DNA of 64,000 nt from Lepraria neglecta (taxonomy: Eukaryota; Ascomycota; Lecanoromycetes; Lecanorales; Stereocaulaceae), in NCBI GenBank assembly GCA_033220425.1, contig CM065647.1, positions 1,178,001-1,242,000 on the forward strand, given 5' to 3'. Position numbers and translations under genes: made by a program. Positions 45,852 through 56,585 of this stretch are shown piece after piece (within the stretch, counting starts at the first letter, position 1; each line of letters opens with the position of its first letter). The notes below the pieces were generated by a model, which made no database searches, had not been told where the DNA came from, and saw only the letters and a program-made list of their open reading frames with translations.

Positions 45852-46638
45852 CGGCCTGGCAATCTATCGGATTAGGTCTGGTAGAGGAGCTTGGAGTAAT
45901 CGCGAGCCAACAGGGAGTAAAAGGAGTGGAATTGAGCTCGTCCGTTATTGTCGCTGTGGGTAGGAGTGACTTTTGTTTGGTGATGATAGGACTTAACTTT
46001 TTTACAGCGACCAAATCTAGCTTTGCCCGATCTAGACTAGAAGATTTTCGACCCTTGGATCTTAGGGCTGAACCTAATATCGAGGTCTCTACTCCGTAGT
46101 ATAGATGGAAGAACTAGAGCCTACTGAAGATGCTAATCTTAGGGACTGTACCGCTTAGAAACTCTGCATATAGCAGATTTAGCAGGTCCATGGCTAATTG
46201 AAGTACAAAAACCATCCCAACCATCTTGGATACCACGCGTTGGGCAAGCATCGCGAGTGGCATTTTACTCTTTGTGCATGCTGCTCTCTCCAATAAGGAA
46301 ACTAGGCCATCTTTACAATGTTCTAGGCAAAGTGGTCTCTGAACCACTGCCCAAGAGCATAGTTGAATGAGCAAAAGCATTGTTGACTGGAATTTCGTTG
46401 TCCAAGGTCTTGTCATGAGACACTTCCCTTTCACATCAGAGCTTTTCTTTGTTCTTGGTTAACAAAAGGCCTGTGACAATGCTATTCTCTTCGAACTCAT
46501 ATATAATCGCCAATCGCAAACACCTAAGCCAACCCAAGCAATCTCCAATCCACCAAGCTCAGGGGAAAGATCACGCCGACATCCTCGATACAGACCGCGC
46601 CGAAACAAAAACTGTCCTGGAAGATCGCCGAGTGTATA
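45852..46638. other. Divergent promoter region
   Basis: This lies between the minus-strand helicase and the plus-strand gene at 46,639. A minus-strand frame at 46,114-46,434 is hydrophobic but lacks an ATG start or domain. Nothing else is seen. Confidence 0.4.
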
Positions 46639-47406
46639 ATGATGTCTCCGCCTAATACTCCAACTCGCAATTTCTCGAGGAGTGCCCTCCTTCATGTACC
46701 ATCACCGCTGAGCATGTCGTGGACGCCCGCTGACTTCGATGTCTCGGCCTCCAACAGCGAAGAGGTGGCCTCCAATAGCGAGGGAGCGACCTCCGGCAAT
46801 GAAGAAGCGGTCTTCGATCTTGAAGAAGAAGCGGCCGTTGACAACCAGGAAATGGTTCCCATTAGCGTGACACCTCGCAAACGTTTCAGGTGGAGCATCG
46901 CTCCTACGCCATCAAAGCAGAGATTGTCAAGGTCGTCTGATAAGATCGATGTCTTTGCCCCCAACAGTGAGGGTGCGACCCCCGACGCTGAAGAAGCGGC
47001 GCCCGAAGGTGAAGACAAGGACTCCGACAGCGAGAGCGAGGGCGAGACAATGACTGATCCAATGCAGGTACAACTGGCGCCAGTCAACCGAGTGGGTGAA
47101 TGCGTGGAGACCGGTGGTAGTGTACCCCCAGAGAGATTCTCTCTTCACTACTACCGCTACTACATCGATAATGGCCAAGACCAAGAGCCAATTACAGGTT
47201 TTTGCTGCATGGCTTGCGATTCAGAGCTTGCAACCGAATGGCCGGGCCCCGATACCTGTGACAGATGTACGCGCTTTGGCAGACTTGCTCCTTTTCCCAG
47301 ACACGACGCTCTGGTCAGAATGCCTATCCGCATGTCGTTGAAGGGATCTATCAACGGGCATGAGTATCTGCTTGAGGAGAAGTATACTGTGAGTACCAAT
47401 ATCTAG
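46639..47406 (+). CDS. Acidic hypothetical protein, 255 aa or about 303 aa if spliced
   Basis: Tandem ATGs open MMSPPNTPTRNFSRSALLHV. Residues 30-75 and 105-140 are acidic low-complexity runs (SNSEEVASNSEGATSGNEEA, then DAEEAAPEGEDKDSDSESEG). A basic SVTPRKRFRWSIAPTPSKQR stretch between them could be a nuclear signal. The C-terminal part has GFCCMACDSELATEWPG followed by DTCDRC, a possible zinc-binding pair. A strong donor GTGAGT at 47,389 and an acceptor TTGTAG at 47,531-47,536 would replace the last five codons with 53 others (LPRFRKPVSMCFNSHHIEQL...) ending at 47,698. Both versions are open. Function unknown. Confidence 0.55.
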   Translation: MMSPPNTPTRNFSRSALLHVPSPLSMSWTPADFDVSASNSEEVASNSEGATSGNEEAVFDLEEEAAVDNQEMVPISVTPRKRFRWSIAPTPSKQRLSRSSDKIDVFAPNSEGATPDAEEAAPEGEDKDSDSESEGETMTDPMQVQLAPVNRVGECVETGGSVPPERFSLHYYRYYIDNGQDQEPITGFCCMACDSELATEWPGPDTCDRCTRFGRLAPFPRHDALVRMPIRMSLKGSINGHEYLLEEKYTVSTNI

Positions 47407-48512
47407 CCTAGGGGTGGGAATTTGCTTTGCTTCCTAGCAGTGAATCTTTGTGAATATACATAATGTAATTTTGCTCAAGCTGGTTCTAGCCAATGTCTTC
47501 TCTGCGGTCACTCTTTGGAATGTGAATAACTTGTAGCTTCCTCGTTTCCGGAAACCTGTATCGATGTGCTTCAACTCTCATCACATCGAGCAACTGGTTT
47601 CTCAAGGCTCCTACAAGTTCAACATCTCTAGACGTTCCTCTGTCGTTCCCTTTTGCCGAATATCACGAGACAGGCGCTTTGCCGCCGAAAGTTCCTAGAT
47701 ATCTACCTGATCTTCAGTACAAAACTTGATGTTTCATCAAATGTTTCGCAATCCATCGCACACATCGAACACCCTTTCAACTGATATCGCTTACCGATCC
47801 AATACGAAACACCTCACTACATCGAATAAAGCTGGGACGCTACTCCGGCCGCAAATGACCTGACGTCATCGCAGGCATTATTCGCCTATTCCTTTATCCA
47901 GTATGGTCTTTGTCTAACACTACAAATCGTCTCGCTAAGAAAGAAGATAAGAGATGATAAAAGCCGACAAGGGAGATAAAAGCTCTTTTTTTGCGGGCTT
48001 GTCCTTACTCGACGCTAGAAGCCTTCCAAGCTTCCATTCTTCGTTAACAACGAAGAATATGATTATGCTAATTTAGGCATCATCCGCTTGGTCAAGAGCG
48101 TCTTGGCGCCTTCGTCCTTGAGCAACAAAGGTGGTAGCGCGCGAGTATCTTTGTTTTACGTGTGAGGCTTTCAAATTCAAAGGAGAAACGTTCATTGTAC
48201 GATTGTTGGCTTTCGCTAATTACAGAGCCTGAACGAAGTCATATGAACCTCGCAAGCCCCCAAAATGTCACCGATCATCCCAACATCGCCCAGAGCAGAC
48301 ACAAGTTCAGAATAATCTAGCACCACCGAAAATTCATCGTACCATCACGGACCACTCCATCTGTGCTGAAATAATCTTCAGATATCTGGGCATTACCAGA
48401 AGATCCATTGGTACTTTACCACCACGAATCACCCTATCACTAGCCATTTTTCAAACACTAGCCTCGCTCATCCTCCCTGAACATCTCGTCCAACACTCCT
48501 AATTTCACAGCC
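47407..48512. other. Intergenic, nothing recognised beyond a possible 3' exon
   Basis: Apart from the possible exon at 47,537-47,698 of the preceding gene, no coding signal is seen. The last 250 bases before 48,513 are C/A-rich promoter-like sequence. Confidence 0.4.
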
Positions 48513-48734
48513 ATGGGCCTCACCTCAAGACAAAACGACAAACCATCCTGCCCCTTAAATGTCAATCCAAAACCTTACCTATCCGTCTACCACAACCCTA
48601 ACTCGCAGGCCGGAAAATCAACACTGTGTACGTTCCATTGCGGACGCTGTGGGAAGGATGTACCTCATGGCCCACCAGTAACTTGCGCTTCGTGTGGAGC
48701 GAAGAGAGAGTCGGCGAAGGATGAATGGCGATGA
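48513..48734 (+). CDS. Small zinc-ribbon-like protein, 73 aa
   Basis: The ATG at 48,513 follows a C/A-rich leader (AATTTCACAGCCATGGG context). The protein reads MGLTSRQNDKPSCPLNVNPK, then HCGRCGKDVPHGPPVTCASC, a C-x2-C-x12-C-x2-C pair typical of a zinc ribbon. The tail is charged (GAKRESAKDEWR). It has no signal peptide, membrane span or known family. Small size and the lack of a matched neighbour keep confidence moderate, but the paired cysteines are unlikely by chance. Confidence 0.5.
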   Translation: MGLTSRQNDKPSCPLNVNPKPYLSVYHNPNSQAGKSTLCTFHCGRCGKDVPHGPPVTCASCGAKRESAKDEWR

Positions 48735-50389
48735 CCTTGGAGGAACGGGTAAAGACCTGCATACCACAATATCTGAAATGGTTTATAGATCAGATGTTCG
48801 CTGGTCTGAGGGAACTTCGCTCTGTACAAATGTACATACAATATCAATATGAAACCTATTGTCAAATTTATATTGCTTGTTACAATTTGCATTGGACTAC
48901 TATGTATGAATATCGGCTTTGTTGCACATCACCCTCACTACCAGCCTTGCCTAAAAGGTAATCACAAGCACCATTCCACTCCCATCCACTGTCCAAGGAG
49001 ACCCTCAAGTCTCTTTACTTCATGCTATTCTTTATCTGCGAAACATTAGATTAGTCTAAATTCGAGTTACCTGAGCCAAGGTCCCATTTTCCAATCATGT
49101 TGCCATCTTCACCGCCTCGAGTACCATCATTCTGTTCGCTTGAATACTCACCCCAGCCACACATAGCCACCTCAATCCATTCCGTCTTTTTACTTCCTAA
49201 TTGATCTATTGCACGCTGCAGATGAACTCCACTAATTGTCAGGCAGAACCGCATGACCCGAGAGACGTCAGCACGTCCCTCTCGTGGCTTTAGCACTCAT
49301 ATTTACGTCCTCTCCTGACATGTGTAGCCCCGCTCCCCCTTGTCTATCATCTTAACCACATATAGATAAATTTCCCGAGTCATACCAGTAGCATGTCCTG
49401 CAGCCCTCAGACGTACGTCCGGCCCAGCACGCAATATCCCAACCTATCTGGACACGTGCCGCTCCATATCATGTCACAGCTCAAACATACCGCTCACTGT
49501 CCAGGATAGGACTTGCAGTAGCGTGCACGGACGGGGAACAATCGGCCCAAGCAACCAGGAAGCTAATGCAATACAATCACTCGTGTACCTAAGTGCCGGT
49601 GTCCAATTGGAAACGAAGCCGAAGCCGTTGTGGGTGTGGTGATCTGGTGTGCGTGTACTGCAGGATCTGGTGTGCGTGTACTGCAGGATCTGGTGTGCGT
49701 GTACTGCAGGATCTGGAGTTGTTCGGGCTGACAAATGGTGGAGACAAAGAACGGCTACTTCCAACGCCGGGGTGATAGTCTACCCGGCTTGTAGTGAGGG
49801 ATAAATTCGCTGGCCAACATGGAATTGGGGCGGTCTCAGACGTGGACTATATCGTCTGAGGCTTGCTTGGCAAGCCGTGGCTGAAATTGATGCACGTGCT
49901 TGGATGGGATCTGCGGAGAGTCCCATGTGGAAAAAGAGGGCCAATGTGCGGTCAGACAGACGCGTAATAGGGGGGCGCGCAATCTGTGAGACGCAGACTT
50001 GAGATTACCTAGTGTGTCAGAGCTCGGAGTAGATAGGCGTTAGTGAGGCTCTGCGGGCTCATGTCTTTTTCCTGGTATTTCTTGTGCTCTATTGTGTCAC
50101 CACTGTCCTAGAGCAGAAACGATTTTGGGGGGCTTCTTAACATAGCAATCTGAGCAGCGCCTGACATTTAAGTTAGGCCGTGATGTGCAATAAGCAACGC
50201 CAATTGAGAAAATAATGCCAATTATGGGTATGAAGTAATTTGTAGACAATAGAGTTGTACAATAAAAGCAGACCTGCCTTGGCGGTCAGAACTCTGTTGA
50301 GACCCACAAGTCTATGAACGAGCGAGGTAGGTGTTAGGAACCATAGAGATAGAGAACAAAGGAAAACGTTGTAGTTAAGAAGTTCCCGA
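48735..50389. other. Intergenic with a 23-bp minisatellite
   Basis: No credible gene. A tandem repeat of 23 bp (see 49,641-49,716) is the only structure seen. Confidence 0.45.
49641..49716. repeat. 23-bp minisatellite, about 3.3 copies
   Basis: The unit begins GATCTGGTGTGCGTGTACTG and ends CAG. Three perfect copies (49,641-49,663, 49,664-49,686, 49,687-49,709) are followed by a partial fourth. The perfect identity points to recent expansion. Confidence 0.9.
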
Positions 50390-53300
50390 CTAGTCCTGTC
50401 CACCACGCCACATACTATCATTGTCATTATTACTGCCCGCATCCCCAAATTCGGTAGTCGGATATCCACCCTCGGCCATACCATCAACGCCAACGGGAGG
50501 ACCAAAGAAGAATCCGCCGAATATATCTGGTAGCTGCTGCGAGCCGCCATCGGACCAGTCGTGGTGGGCGTCGAATCCGAGGTTGAGGCCGGACTCGCCG
50601 GTGAAGGTATTGCTTGTATTATTAAGGTTGTCAGTATCCATTAGGAAGTCAAAGTCGTAGAGGTCGTAATTGGGCAATCCGTTGGAAGTCATGCTCATCG
50701 TCGTTGGTATCGTCGTAGGTGCTGATGTTTGGCTCATAAGGCTCGGGTCGTATTGCTGTCCCATTGAGGTAGGGATGGAAGTGGCGGATGGCGAAGAGCC
50801 ATTGGATGAAGTCTGATAGGGGTACGATGTGTTGCGGTTTGCAAAGGGTAAGTTTGACTGCGAAAGGCCTTGCCATTGCCCGAAGTTGGTTCTTGAGCTT
50901 GGCCGCTCCGCTATAAGATGGTTCTCTGGGAATAAATCCTTCAGGTTGTAATCGAATTGTGGCGGCGGCCGTGATAGCCCACTCGTGTAGCCTGGCTGAG
51001 GCGGAATTTGCCTCTCGAAGTTATGCTGCACTATCGGAGATTCGTCCGGCTGTCTGCTGAATTTGACTTGGGAGCCGAAGCCCGTTGTAGACATGCACAT
51101 CTTGATTGTAGCCTTGCTCATACGGTCAAAGGCATCGCGACACGCCTCGGCTGGTGGACACTTGTCGATGAGATCGCCAAGCACAGATGTGGCCGCAAGG
51201 ACGGTGAGGTCTACATCGTCGAGCGTCTATATAGCATTAGCCAAAATGGTCCTGAATGTAGGTAGGAACACAAGAAGAACGCACCAGACGACTTCGAACC
51301 GTAGGCGAATGCCATATGGAGTAGAGGAATGCAATGCCTATGATATTCAGCCAATTGATATAGCTAGCTGTGCCAATAGAGGACTGTACCAGCCATGAAA
51401 AGATGAACTGTAGCAAGGTAGGTATAGTTGACCAAATGGACTCGATGCAGTTGGCGATAGAGCTTCAAGACCCTTTGGCCCGCTTCAGCAACCTTGAGAA
51501 ATATGTCGTCTTCATGCTCGGACTCATCATCGTTCGCTGACAACGGGCTTTCAACATCATTATGGGGACCATCCTCTCCTGCCAGGTCTGGTGGCACGCT
51601 CAGAGATTGCCTGTACAGCATAACGACCGCCTGCCAGTAGTTCAGCTCCAAGAATTTGACCGAGAAATTCACAGTGGTATCCTGCTGGAGCGGTGCATTC
51701 TCCTTCCATTCCCATAATCGTCGATCAATGTCTTCTCGCCAAGCATGGAAGCTGTCAAACGGCTGAAGGAACCCGGATGACAGCTTAGTGTGCATGTACT
51801 GGTTGCTACGCTTTCGATCCTTCGCATGGACCTTCTGCGCCTGACGGTACTGCAAGACCTGAAGGATCTCAGACTGGAGAAGGCGTAGACGAAAATAGTG
51901 GTGTGAGACTCGCTTGTAGCTTGGTCCATTGAAGCTGTGTGAGGGGATCAAGAAGCCATCTTGGGTAATATCCTTATCGTCCAGCACACTCGGCCAGTCT
52001 GTCGTAATGACAGCATCGGTAATACCGAAGGGCCTACCCACACACGTGCTCACGAGGCGATCGAATGAGTACACACACCACCAGAGTCGACGCCGGAGGT
52101 CGCGGACCCATTCCCGTCTGCCACGTTCCCTTGGATCGATGCCTGCTGATGCGTCAGAAGCTCCCATTGCAACGTCTTGGCTAGTTCCCATACTGCCATC
52201 TGCATCAATTCCCGCACCGTCTTCGTAATGGAGGCCCAGATCGACGCCGAGACGCACAGCAACGCCCGTGATGTACCAGAGGCCAGGTGCAACAGGCCGC
52301 AATAGGGCAAATCCAGCGAGCAGTAAGACGGCTTGCAGCTGCTCGAGGCCACCGCCGAATCCATCAGGTCGATCAGCTGCAGGCATCGAGCCCAAGAAAG
52401 CTTCCAGATACACCATCGCGGATGCATGATACTCTTCCGGCTGCCGCTGCTGACTTGACAGCTTTGGCTTCTTCGGGTTCGGGGAAGCGGGTTCTTGCTT
52501 CGCAGGCGAGGGATGTCCCGTGCCACTTTGTGAGCGCCGTGTCTTTGCGTCTTCCAAGATGGTGCCTGCTCCGATTGCAAATACAATATTCAACATGTAG
52601 AGCTCACGCGCTGATCGTTGCCTATCTTTTGCTGCGTATGCTCTGCCGAATAGTACCATGAACTCAGGTCGATGCAGGATCGGTATTTGCGGATTGGCAT
52701 GCTCGAAGTAGAGGTTCACCAATCGCAATCCGAGCTCTCTGTCAGGGAAAGGAGCAGGCTTGATGTTTGGCTTGGTCTGCAAGCCAAAGAACGAATCTCT
52801 CATGGACGTTCCTCCACTCGTTGCAGCAGCCGATCCAATTGACCCAGGCTTGCTTCCACGGCCGCTATATCCACCGGAACCTCCTGGTACCGAGCTTTTA
52901 ACAGCTGCAAAGACCACTCTTGCAAATGATATACCGCTTGTAGATCCTAGAAAGCGTGGGTCCGAGGCGCCCTGCACGGAGACCATGCCAATGTTCGAAA
53001 CCAATTTGTGTAGCTTATCCGACTCATCCTGCTTTTGCTCCCATTCTGAACCCGAGTCGCTACCGGTGTTCGCCCTTTCTCGCTTGACAACATGATTGCC
53101 GGTATTAGACCGCTCAGAGAAGGGGGAGTGGACTGTAGTGGGGTCGGTCACGGGTTTCGAGCCGAGATCGAAGTCATGGGAGGGCGCAAAGGTGATTTTG
53201 TTTTCGTTCAATAACTCTTCAAGGTAGTGAACGCGGCTCTCCAGATAGTAGACATAAGTTCGGGGAATTTCTCGTTTGGTGATTGGGTCGAATCCAACAC

Positions 53301-53544
53301 ACTTTACGCCGGCTTTCTCGCATGAAGTACATGCTGGTAAATTCTGGTCGCATCGGTTTTTTCGTAGCCTGCATCTGTTGCAAGCGGACACGTTACGGAA
53401 GGAAGAGCTGGCACTGGCACTGGCACTGGAGTTGGAGGGACCTGGAGCTGATGTTGCAGGGAACGAGGTGTTGCTTGAGAGATGGCCTTGGGAGTCGAAG
53501 GGATCCTCGGCAGATAGCCGGGCCCTTTTAGTGCCGGAATTCAT
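50390..53544 (-). CDS. Zn2Cys6 fungal transcription factor with a fungal_trans domain
   Basis: Three exons fit: 53,544-51,390, 51,337-51,285 and 51,226-50,390, with introns of 52 and 58 bp (GTACAG...ATAG and GTGCGT...ATAG), giving about 1,014 residues. The start is MNSGTKRARL. The binuclear cluster ACNRCRLRKNRC...CTSC...KC has Cys at 55, 58, 65, 72, 75 and 82 (C-x2-C-x6-C-x6-C-x2-C-x6-C). It is followed by a linker and the dimerisation helix YYLESRVHYLEELLNENK. The middle-homology (fungal_trans) domain runs from about residue 270 (YFEHANPQIPILHRPEF) through RRLWWCVYSFDRL. The C-terminal 200 residues are Ser/Asn/Gly-rich and acidic, as in activation domains. It acts in the nucleus; the target pathway is not deducible. 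Confidence 0.9.
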
Positions 53545-53861
53545 GATAGCCCGCAGGGAGGTCACATCAGGAGCGAAGATGGCGAGAGCATTGTGGTAAG
53601 GGCATGCCAAAGGGTGATAAAAGGCATGATCCTGGTGATGATGGAAGTCAAGCTTCAAGTGACAAGTCAGGGTCCTATCGTGTTAACATCGAAACGCATC
53701 GAGCGCGCCTTCTAGTGAGCTTCTACGGCATCGACCAAAGGGAAGGCGGCTCGGGCAAGTGTTCACCAAGTAGTCAGCCCTGTCTTATCAGCGCCCTATC
53801 GAGTTTACAACTGAATCTTTCGACAAATCCCCCCACCGTCAAACCTCCATTTCTTAACAAG
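53545..53861. other. Promoter region of the Zn2Cys6 gene
   Basis: No gene is seen. It is bounded on the right by a small inverted-repeat element. Confidence 0.4.
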
Positions 53862-54087
53862 CACGCGGGTCACAAAAGAATCCGTTTTTTCGCACTACTT
53901 CAGATTTGCTGCGCGCTGCAGCAACACCTCGGACACTGATTTTGAAGACTCAAAATTAGTACAATTTTATAAAACCCGTTAAGCTCTACAACTTTGCGAC
54001 CAGAAGTTTCTTCAGAAAATTCGTGGCTGGGAGGTTATCGGTTGCTGAATAAAATCCATACGAACGGATTCTTTTGTCACCCGCGTG
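53862..54087. mobile_element. 226-bp MITE with 24-bp terminal inverted repeats
   Basis: The left end is CACGCGGGTCACAAAAGAAT followed by CCGT. The right end is its inverse with one mismatch in 24. The direct repeat ACAAG flanks it exactly (53,857-53,861 and 54,088-54,092). There is no coding capacity. A 5-bp target repeat with a CAC terminus is unusual: it fits Transib-type ends best among classes known to me, but there is no other proof. It lies between the promoter of the Zn2Cys6 gene and the 3' side of the MFS gene. Confidence 0.75.
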
Positions 54088-54468
54088 ACAAGGTAAATAC
54101 CTCATAGTAATATTTCTCGAATGCGGACACGCTGTGAAAAGACTTAGAACGCCAAGTACCACGTTAAAGACAGGAGTCTTGAATACAACCGAATGGGCTT
54201 TTAGTCTAGTGGGGGTATATGTATGCTCACCGAATGCAAGACTACAAAAACAGAATTCCTCCCAGCAAAGTGCCATGACCGAAGCCTCCCAATGTATGCC
54301 CTTAATCCTGTCTATAATGCCCGCTATGATACTATGATCAGTCCTAGGAAAGCCGAAATTCAACGAGTAGCGCACCGGATAGGATGGTCGTGAGGTCGTA
54401 GTAGAAACAGAGGCGGTAAAATAGAGGTCCCACTCGGTCCCGCCAAGTAAGGTCATGGAAGTCGTTGG
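54088..54468. other. 3' flank of the MFS gene
   Basis: A minus-strand open frame (54,456-53,986) runs through this region and the MITE but has no domain or codon signal. Likely 3' UTR and spacer. Confidence 0.4.
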
Positions 54469-56585
54469 CTAAGGGATAGCAACCTTGGAATCAGACTTGT
54501 GGAGTTTGTAATCAGCCTGGCCAAATGGTTGAGGAAGATCGCCAGCCGCGTTGATGGCAGCGTCGAGCGCCATGGGATCGATGAGTGCCTCCTCAGGCAA
54601 TTCTTCTTCGTCTTGTACATCAGGCTCGTCCATTCTGCCCCTCACCTCCTCCAGCCACATGCTTTCCAAGGCTCCAATGAGGGAGATGATGCCACTAGCC
54701 CACCAAGCCAGGCCGGTAGAGCCCATCTCTAAGCCCCAGGCATGAAGTGTTCCAGTTACTGTGGGGCCACAAGCCCGGGCAAGGCTGGCAGTTGATGCTG
54801 CTGCGCCATTAATAATGCCAAGGACGAGTAGCGACGGGGCTGAGTTGGTAAGGAGTATGGCGTTCGAAGGGAAAGCCAAGACATGGGACGTGATTTTCCA
54901 TATCAAGCAGAAGTAGACACCGGGCACCTGGAGCCATTGGGGAAGCAGTACGACGTAAGGGACCACGAGGTAAAGCAACGGCCATGTCATCACCACAAAG
55001 CGGAACGTTTTGAGTGTGCCGAAATGACGGGCGGCAAACGGAAAGATGAAAATTTGAGCCAGCATTGAATACACGCCTTGCACAGAAAGCATGAAGCCGA
55101 TCTTCTTACTCGAGAAAGCGAAGCCCCCGGTGAAGTAGAAAGGCAGGGAAGGTGGCTCGTGAGAGATCGGCTCACTCAGAAATACCGGCATTAACTGATC
55201 GAAGGATATTGAATGACTATCATAGCGTCAGTTAAAAACCGAGCTCGTTAGGCAAGCTGGGGAGCTTACTATGCTAATATTCCAAACCCAAGGATATTCA
55301 GAACCACCTGTTTCGTAAAGGCTTTCTTGACACCTCTGGGCTTGCTTAGTACCCGTTTACCAGAGAACTTCGAGTTAGTACCCGCCTTGCCTGGAGACTG
55401 GCAGCGGCTTGACGGTAGGCGAGGTGATCCTTCGGTTGTGCGGTAGCGTGGCGGTGCTTCCTCCTCAAGCAGATTCTCGTAGTCGTCAAGATTGACCTCA
55501 GCGGACTTTTCCGCAAAGACTAGAGGTTTTCTATAGCCCAGGTGGCTTAGCAGCCATTGTCCAGCTTCAATACCTCTGTCCCGACGATGTTTTTTGTCCC
55601 CGTGGGTTTCCTCTAGGAAGAGTATGCCAATCAAAACACCAAATGCAAGCACCACCGCGCAGACCAAATTTGGAAGTAGGAAGGGGTAGCGATCGAAGAC
55701 GGTGCCTCGAGGAAAGAATATCGGAAAATTCTCGCAAGGTTGAGCCAAAGCTCCGCCGAGTGCTGGGCCCAGAATCGATCTTGATAGCAGGTGTTAACAG
55801 TGATCAACGCCATTGGAGACAGACGACTTACCCGAGGCACCAAACAAAAGGCATGATAGAGTAGGCTCGCGCTGTATGATGTGAGCTTAGATTGATCCTT
55901 CCACGAATTTGCTCCACGTACGCTGATGCTCCTTGACAGTGACAATCTCGGCCACTGTGGTTTGAAGAACCCCCATGTTCCTAAAGCCGATTGTGAGTAA
56001 GAATCACAACGATAGAGAGAAAAGGTCAACTCAGACTCACCCATTAAGAAGTCCGCCTAGAGCTCGTCCTAGCACTGCAACAGGGAGACTTGGCGCAAAC
56101 CCGAAGACCAGCATACTGAGCGCCGTCCCTGCCAGTCCAGCAAGCAGTACGGGCTTCCTTCCAACCTTGTCACTGATTCGGCCCCATGCAACACCTGATG
56201 AAAACTCTGCGAAGGCGAAGGCAGAAGTGACCATGCCGACATAGATTGCAATTTGACGGGTATTGGAGGTGATGTCGAAGGATAGGATCATGTAATAGAC
56301 GTAGGGGAAGATGGACATGAAGGCAATTGGTTCGCAGATCCGACATAATGCTAGATAGAAGAAAGACGTCAGTCACTGTGAGCTTCGAGAAAGAATTGTG
56401 GAACACGGTGCCGTGCGTGGTGGTGGTGGCAGAAAGGGAATGCAGCCCATTGACCACCACCTCGACCTTCCTGCCGCTACCAATGAGGGGGACGTACCGA
56501 GAATGAAGAGCTGCTGTGATGGGAATGGCACCGTCTTGGCGCCGTTGACATGTTGGCGGCGGTGAGGTGATGTCGAGGACAACAT
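54469..56585 (-). CDS. Major facilitator superfamily transporter (DHA1/TetA-like), 584 aa
   Basis: Six exons join in frame: 56,585-56,498, 56,350-56,041, 55,980-55,922, 55,871-55,832, 55,779-55,270 and 55,216-54,469. The introns are 147, 60, 50, 52 and 53 bp, all GT-AG. Near the N-terminus the spliced ILALCRICEPIAFMSIFPYV is the signature of this fungal MFS group (relatives of yeast YCR023C). Motif A is GRISDKVGRKP after TM2. NGNMGVLQTTVAEIV and EHQPRAYSIMPFVWCLG mark TM4-TM5. A long cytosolic loop (LLEEEAPPRYRTTEGSPRLP) separates the two six-helix halves. The C-terminus is acidic. The substrate cannot be told from sequence. It sits beside a Zn2Cys6 regulator on the same strand, which may or may not control it. 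Confidence 0.9.

Noticed and set aside
46114-46434. Hydrophobic 106-codon minus-strand frame
   Set aside because: No ATG start, domain or splice support.
49641-49716. Possible CRISPR-like array
   Set aside because: The repeats are directly tandem without spacers, so this is a minisatellite; the genome is also eukaryotic.
53986-54456. 156-codon minus-strand frame starting with ATG
   Set aside because: It runs through the inverted-repeat element and lies right after the MFS stop; no domain or splice support.
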